64,000 nt of DNA. It comes from Rhizophlyctis rosea (Eukaryota; Chytridiomycota; Chytridiomycetes; Rhizophlyctidales; Rhizophlyctidaceae). The position numbers were made by a program, and so were the translations under genes. Shown piece by piece: positions 59,007-64,000 of the stretch. A model generated the notes under the pieces. The model was given only the letters and a program-made list of their open reading frames with translations. It had not been told where the DNA came from and did not search any database. Position 1 is the first letter of the stretch; every line of letters begins with the position of its first letter. The stretch is taken from positions 1 through 64,000 of the forward strand of contig JADGJC010000095.1 of NCBI GenBank assembly GCA_027596075.1, given 5' to 3'.

Positions 59007-59692
59007 CTTATTTGGTTATGGAGATGGCATGTATATAGGAGTTTTCATTGCAATATCCATTTGAATAGCAAAGCTACGAGTTTCCCACTGCGCAGAGAAT
59101 GGTTTTGCCAATTGCTAGCCAGCAGGAAATATGTCTAACGGCGGTAGAGATGTCTATGTTCCATGAGATCCAATCTCTCTGTCTGAACAACATCAAGGTC
59201 AGCACTGCATCTAAAGAGAGTTGTCAATCCAGTCCATGGTCAATGTCAAATGTCAATGCCCCAATCACAGTGTGTAAACAAGCAGCCACAGAATGCGATG
59301 AATAGAACCCCTTTCCGCCGCCCCTTTTCGATCACCTCAATCAGCACAACAGCTCGGCGTCATGACAGTTGATGGGTCCAGATGCATCACAATAAAGAAC
59401 GGATCACACCAAGCCCGGATCAAGGGGCCTGTCATTGGAGGAGTGGGAACTTTTTTGTGAACTGCACGGTGGTGTTGTGCTATTTTCTTGATATTGCTTT
59501 TGCATCCGTTCACGCAACATTACATCTATCGAATCGCCGGCTGCACTAAAGTGTAACATCAAGTTTGGTGAGTCATGAGTAGAAGTCTTGATCCTTTTTT
59601 GCCACCGGGAGTCTCAAGCAGTCATTTCCTTCACTTTGCACAGAGCGAAACCGAAAGTTCTCGCTCCACAGAATTGCACCACACCTTTAGGA
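59007..59692. other. Intergenic and promoter of the lyase-like gene
   Basis: No gene is seen. ORFs at 59099-59305 and 59588 have no independent support; the latter is read-through into the signal-peptide exon of the next gene. Confidence 0.4.
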
Positions 59693-61503
59693 ATGCAAAT
59701 GAAGGCAAATGGTAGCGGGTTGCTTCTCGCAACACTGGCAGGGATGCTACTAGGTACGCATTATGAATGAAGCTATCGTTGGCAAACATCATTGAGGCTC
59801 ACTCCACCGCACGGATCCAACCAGCACTAGGAATCGCGCCCACGACCGTCTCAGCGGTCGTCTGCAAAGGTCCTGGCGGAAATCCTTGTATTACTTCATT
59901 CCTTGCAATCATTCCACCCTTCCCCAGCCCCGTTACATAACCTCTAAAACGCCATGCTCCTTTCACCCCTCCACAGACATCGGCTGCGGCGCCGGTTGCC
60001 CTCACGCCTGCCCCTTCGGATTTCCCTGCACGACTTCCGCCGACTGTCTCTCCGGCTCCTGCACGGGAGGTTATTGCGATGTTGGGTCACCGACTAAGTT
60101 GGTCACGCCAGGCAAACCTGCCGCACCGGCAGCACCCGCGACGACGGCGCCAACGACTACCGGCAATAGTGGGAGTGGAACATGGAGCTTACCTGACTTT
60201 TCGGCCGGGAATTTGAGTCCGTTGAAGATTAAGCTCGATTCGTATGGGCAGAATAATAGGGCTGTTGTGCCTGATCCTGCGGGGACTGGGAAGAAGGTCT
60301 TGAGAATTTTGTAAGTGCTGTATATTGCCGTTTCGGGTTGGGTTTTGGGATCTGTTGTGAATGTTACAGGAGGGTTTTCGAACGATGCAAGATGAAAGGC
60401 TGCACCGGAACGGGACGGGATTCTGACAGAGCAAGCAGAAACCAGGACCACATAATCACGGTTCGCGACCACAGCTGACCACGTAATCATCTCTTTCTCA
60501 TCACAGTTACCCAGCACATAGCTACAATCCAAGCGGGTCACCACGGGGTGGAACTGGTGTAAGTTAGGGAGGGGTCTCGGCAATTCAAAGGATACAATGC
60601 CTTAACGGTTTACTGATATACCCGTATGTCCCTAGTTCTATGGTGTACCTGTTGATCTCTCCAAGGCGAAGGAAGCCACATTTCAGTTCCAGATCTACTT
60701 CCCTGCAGGATTCAATTTCGTCAAGGGCGGAAAGTTGCCTGGACTATATGGTGAGCTTTTGATTCTGTTGGTTGTCATGCAGGCGGCGATATTCATTTGA
60801 GCTGTGGAGATGCGGCGGCGCTTGGACTATGGACATTGAATGGATACGGGATGGGTGCAGACGCTTAGAGAAACGGGAGGGACATGTGGGGTGGACCCCA
60901 ACTCGTTGAACAGAAGTCATCCGGTGGGGGGTATTTTGAATGCGAACCCATCTATTCACTCCTCCCGTGCCTTTTCTACCAGGCGGTCGTGAAGGATGTT
61001 CGGGTGGCGACCCAGCTCTGGACTGCTTCTCCACCCGCTTCATGGTAAAGTCCCGTTCAATGATTGGTGGCAATCTCGCTTGGATATCCGTACTCAAACT
61101 ACATATCCTCTCGCAGTTCCGAACCAAAGGCGCCGGCGAAATCTACCTCTACGTCCATGACTCCTGGCAAGCCACCGACTTCTGCAAAGTACCGCCCCTT
61201 ACCGTCTGCAACGGCGTTTATGGCAACTCCATGGGCCGTGGATCCTTCGCTTACACGCCTGGCAAATGGCAAACCCTGATGCAACGCATCGTTCTTAATG
61301 ATCCGGGACAGCAGAATGGCCGCGTCCAGGTGTGGAGTAATGGAAAGCTGGTGATTGATTACCAGAAGGTCATGTGGCGGAACAAGGGGTTCTCGTTCAT
61401 TGGGATTGATTTTGAGACGTTTTTTGGAGGTAGTGATCGGGGGTGGGCTACGCCGACGGATCAGTATGTGTATTTCAAGGGGATGAGTTTGAGTTGGGCG
61501 TAG
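59693..61503 (+). CDS. Secreted PL14-like polysaccharide lyase with N-terminal Cys-rich module
   Basis: Seven exons (59693-59753, 59825-59887, 59977-60310, 60507-60558, 60636-60750, 60983-61044, 61117-61503) give about 357 residues. A signal peptide (LLLATLAGMLLALG...TVSA) is split by intron 1. A Cys-rich module follows (CGAGCPHACPFGFPC, then SADCLSGSCTGGYC), then an Ala/Pro/Thr linker. The catalytic domain has YPAHSYNPSGSPRGGTGFYG, FQFQIYFPAGFNFVKGGKLP, the Cys-containing STRFMFRTKGAGEIYLYV and YGNSMGRGSFAYTPGKWQ, resembling PL14-type alginate/glucuronan lyases. Substrate not assignable. The donor of intron 2 is ambiguous (59888 or about 59870), changing a few residues of the Cys-rich module. 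Confidence 0.75.
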
Positions 61504-62105
61504 TTTGGGCCGATGGGGGGGTGGTGTAGGAGTAGGGTTTGGATTAGGTAGGTAGACATGTAGCATGGTAGGAGCATGAATGGTACAATAGTATATCAGT
61601 TTGTAGTCAGTATCATAAATATTACCTAGTTCAGTTCGTATTTTGTCACGTTGTTCGTCGCTGGTGATTGCAATGGGCGCTTTTAATGCCACTGATGCCC
61701 TGCGGAAAACTGTTGGAGAACTCGCGTATATGACTTTTTCTGGTATAACATGATTTATATGCATGCTCAGTGCAATGGGTAGACTGTCTGCTTCCAATCC
61801 AATCCCTACAAAGTGGCGAAGCCATATGACGACTGCTAGGCAGACGCTCTGCCAACTGAGCCAAGGAATGACCCGTGCACAACTTGGCATCCTAAAGCAC
61901 GAACAGTTACACCGCAGATTGAAGCAACAATGATGTTGCTTCCGCAATTATATATATGGGTCTGCGAGAAAGAGCCGTTACCACTCGTTCGGCGATACAT
62001 CCGCCCGGGGCCTCCTCTCCTTTCCTCCTCTTCTCTCCTGGCCCCTCCCAAATGATTATAAATATTTTGGTATATATATTATGCGTACTGTACCAGCAAT
62101 CACCA
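61504..62105. other. 3' region of the lyase gene and tRNA upstream region
   Basis: No protein gene. It holds the tRNA-derived relic at 61836-61865 and the AT-rich sequence before the tRNA-Thr gene. Confidence 0.5.
61836..61865 (-). other. tRNA-derived relic inverted relative to tRNA-Thr
   Basis: The minus strand is identical over about 29 nt to the D-arm and 5' anticodon arm of the tRNA-Thr at 62106 (TTGGCTCAGTTGGCAGAGCG, then TCTGCCTAG). Further on it carries CAGTCGTCATATGGC and, about 50 nt away, GCAGAC, but no T arm or matching 3' acceptor strand. It is a truncated tRNA copy, possibly with an intron remnant (anticodon AGC or altered). Confidence 0.65.
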
Positions 62106-62178
62106 GCCTTCTTGGCTCAGTTGGCAGAGCGTCTGCCTAGTAAGCAGAAGGTCATGAGTTCGATTCTCATAGAAGGCA
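62106..62178 (+). tRNA. tRNA-Thr (anticodon AGT)
   Basis: A complete 73-nt cloverleaf. Acceptor GCCTTCT/AGAAGGC, D stem GCTC/GAGC, anticodon stem TCTGC/GCAGA with loop CTAGTAA (anticodon AGT), variable AGGTC, T arm ATGAG-TTCGATT-CTCAT, discriminator A. No intron. A T6 run about 12 nt downstream serves as Pol III terminator. Confidence 0.95.
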
Positions 62179-62660
62179 CTTTCGAACATTTTTTGATGAT
62201 GAACCGCCATACTTTTGGCTGTCCCGCGCCCAGAAGTAAGGTCATTTTTATCTCATGTTCATTATCACTCCAGCTTGTGGTTCCACGTTGTGATAATATT
62301 GTTGATCTTGAGGCGTCCAACACGCAAAACTTTCTATACCCAATCGGTGGCGTGCCATCCCCTTCATTACGTGGGTGATCACCCCAAGAAAACTAAGAAT
62401 TGTTCGACGAACTCAACTTTGAATCATTACAGAATCTAGTCACATTGAAACCGAAGCCAATATATGACAAGGCCAGTTCTTTAACGACTTCGTTACAAGG
62501 TGCGGATACATATTTCTTGTGCATGTAGGCTGTACAGAGACGTACTGAACTTCAACACCTGATGCCAGCATCAGGTCGCCCGCCCATATATGCGAAGTCA
62601 GTTTCAACTTCCGGGAGCAGGGGTAAAATTGGAACGCCGCAGCTCATATAGCATATGAGC
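62179..62660. other. Convergent 3' region between tRNA-Thr and the LPMO gene
   Basis: No gene is seen. It contains the tRNA terminator at about 62188-62193 and the presumed 3' UTR of the minus-strand LPMO. Confidence 0.5.
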
Positions 62661-63942
62661 TTACAAGCATTGAGAGTAGTAAGAATTCTGCCCCCGGCAT
62701 GTGGATCCAGATGCGCAACAAGTCGCTCCAGACCATCCCTGTCCACCACACTGCCCGTACTTGGCCGCACAGTTTCCGCCGCTGGAAGCAGTGGTGGTAG
62801 TAGTCCGAGGAGGTTGAGTGACAACAGTAGTTGTGGTAGTACGGGGCGGTTGAGTAACATTGCTGGTGGTTGTGGTACGAGGAGGTGATTGAGTAGTCTG
62901 GGTGGTGCTGGGGGGCCTGTATGATGTGCGGACACCAGTACGTTAGAACCACAGCAAACATAACACCACCCAGCCACCACCCAATGCCCGCAGCCATGAA
63001 GACAATACTAACGGGTTGGAGCTTCCACCGCCGTAGGCGAGAGCAGGACCGACGGAAGGGTACAACGATTGATCGCCATTGTAAGGGTTCCAGTAAATAC
63101 CCGGAGTGCTGGGTCCGTAAGCCCCAGGGAACTGAACAATGGATGGAAATTATTGCGTGAGTGGACGAATCAATGAGTATGACCATCTCAGCGCTGAACA
63201 CTCACCTGCGTGAGAGGAGACGGGGCAGTGGAGCCGCCACCAGTGACAGTGATGTCCGCGCAACGGACGTAAATCTGAGCACCACCGACGGTGTTGGCTT
63301 GGTGGAGAGCGATGTGCTCAATGCGAACAATCCAATTGCCCGAAGGAAGTTCAGAGGGGATGCGGAAGCTGAAGTGAAAAACATTGGCACATCGGGTTAA
63401 GCGATGATACGTTTGTAAACAGCAGCAATGTAAACAAATACAAGCCACATCCGGACATTCATAGTATTTATTGCCCGAGTGCAATTCCTCACCTCAAAGT
63501 CCTGTCGTTGGCCCGGAAGCGAGAGTCGCACCATTCGCCGTTGATCTTCTTGGAGTCCTCATATATCTTAGCCCAGTTCCTTCCGTCCTGAGAGATGTAA
63601 ACATAGCATGGCCCAATGTGCCATGCACTGGATTCGGAGTATTGGGCATTGATGGTGGAGCCGGCGGCATAGGTGCAACGAGAGGAAGCTGGGTTAGCCG
63701 AGGCGGGGTTAGCGCCGCAAGTGATTTTGGAGCTCTGTTCGAGGTAGGTATCAGTACAGAACAGGCGTCCGCTTATGATCAGCATAACGTACCGAAATGT
63801 CATTGCCCGTGACGGGGAAGTTTTCGTTATACAAGACCAAGGGACGCAAGCAGTTGCTTTGACCATTGATGTTCGTCACGTAGTAGTGGGCCTGGGCAGA
63901 GCCGAGGAGGGCCAAGACGAATGCGGCAGCAGTCTTGAACAT
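62661..63942 (-). CDS. AA9-type lytic polysaccharide monooxygenase with C-terminal CBM1
   Basis: Five exons (63942-63793, 63734-63493, 63368-63206, 63131-63013, 62916-62661) give 309 residues. The signal peptide (residues 1-18, ..LLGSAQA) is cut so that His19 becomes the N-terminal copper ligand. His89 ([11 protein letters not shown]) completes the histidine brace. His153, Gln162 and Tyr164 form the AA9 motif H-x8-Q-x-Y. The domain ends in LPMO-typical [20 protein letters not shown] Thr/Pro-rich, threefold TQPPRTTTT linker leads to a CBM1 (273-309) with [12 protein letters not shown] and SYYSQCL. It oxidatively cleaves crystalline cellulose outside the cell (family knowledge). The core lacks a typical full-length AA9 loop pattern, so a neighbouring AA family is possible. 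Confidence 0.88.
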
Positions 63943-64000
63943 GGTGGAAGATGGTATTTGCGGACGAATATAATGAAACTTGGTCGGTGACAAGTGGGTT

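Overview
The window is fungal nuclear DNA. Genes carry short GT-AG introns (about 45-330 nt, often with CTAAC/CTGAC-like branch points), tRNA genes have Pol III T-run terminators, and TATA boxes precede several genes. Two secreted carbohydrate-active enzymes, one with a fungal-type CBM1 cellulose-binding module, plus intron-rich DNA-repair genes that budding yeasts lack, suggest a plant-litter saprobe. A chytrid-like early-diverging fungus is my best guess (inference; no rRNA gene or marker search is possible here).

Layout. 0-14 kb is an accessory stretch: an F-box-like gene with a frame break, a coiled-coil reading frame interrupted by TAG, a type II membrane glycosyltransferase-like protein, a treble-clef zinc-finger/PD-(D/E)XK-like nuclease, a second F-box-like gene, and two tandem copies of an unrecognised F-box-like family. 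14.8 kb holds a tRNA-like gene. 19.1-20.7 kb encodes glycogen synthase kinase 3 behind a long pyrimidine-rich leader region. 23.3-27.7 kb (minus strand) holds a third, stop-interrupted copy of the F-box-like family and a gene joining an F-box-like N-terminus to C2H2 fingers, beside a decayed duplicate of itself. 31.3-33.9 kb (minus) is a complete six-exon ETF-ubiquinone oxidoreductase. 33.9-45 kb is gene-poor, with one probable small multi-exon gene and several broken protein-like fragments.

45.1-53.8 kb (plus) carries a Gcn4-like bZIP factor with upstream ORFs, then DNA polymerase kappa (about 25 exons, two of only 4 nt) and, 155 nt later, the MutY adenine glycosylase with a C-terminal PCNA-binding motif. 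55.8-56.9 kb (minus) is an unrecognised multi-exon gene. 57.3-59.0 kb holds three small ORFs. 59.7-64 kb holds two convergent secreted enzymes, a PL14-like lyase with a Cys-rich module and an LPMO with a CBM1 tail, separated by a tRNA-Thr(AGT) gene and an inverted tRNA relic.

Housekeeping genes (GSK3, ETF-QO, MutY, LPMO, lyase) read cleanly across all splice junctions. Nearly all frame breaks fall in the F-box-like and zinc-finger families. Some lie in homopolymers, where sequencing error is possible; others are nonsense substitutions, which fits birth-and-death evolution. Exon coordinates were assembled by hand from splice motifs, phase and protein similarity.
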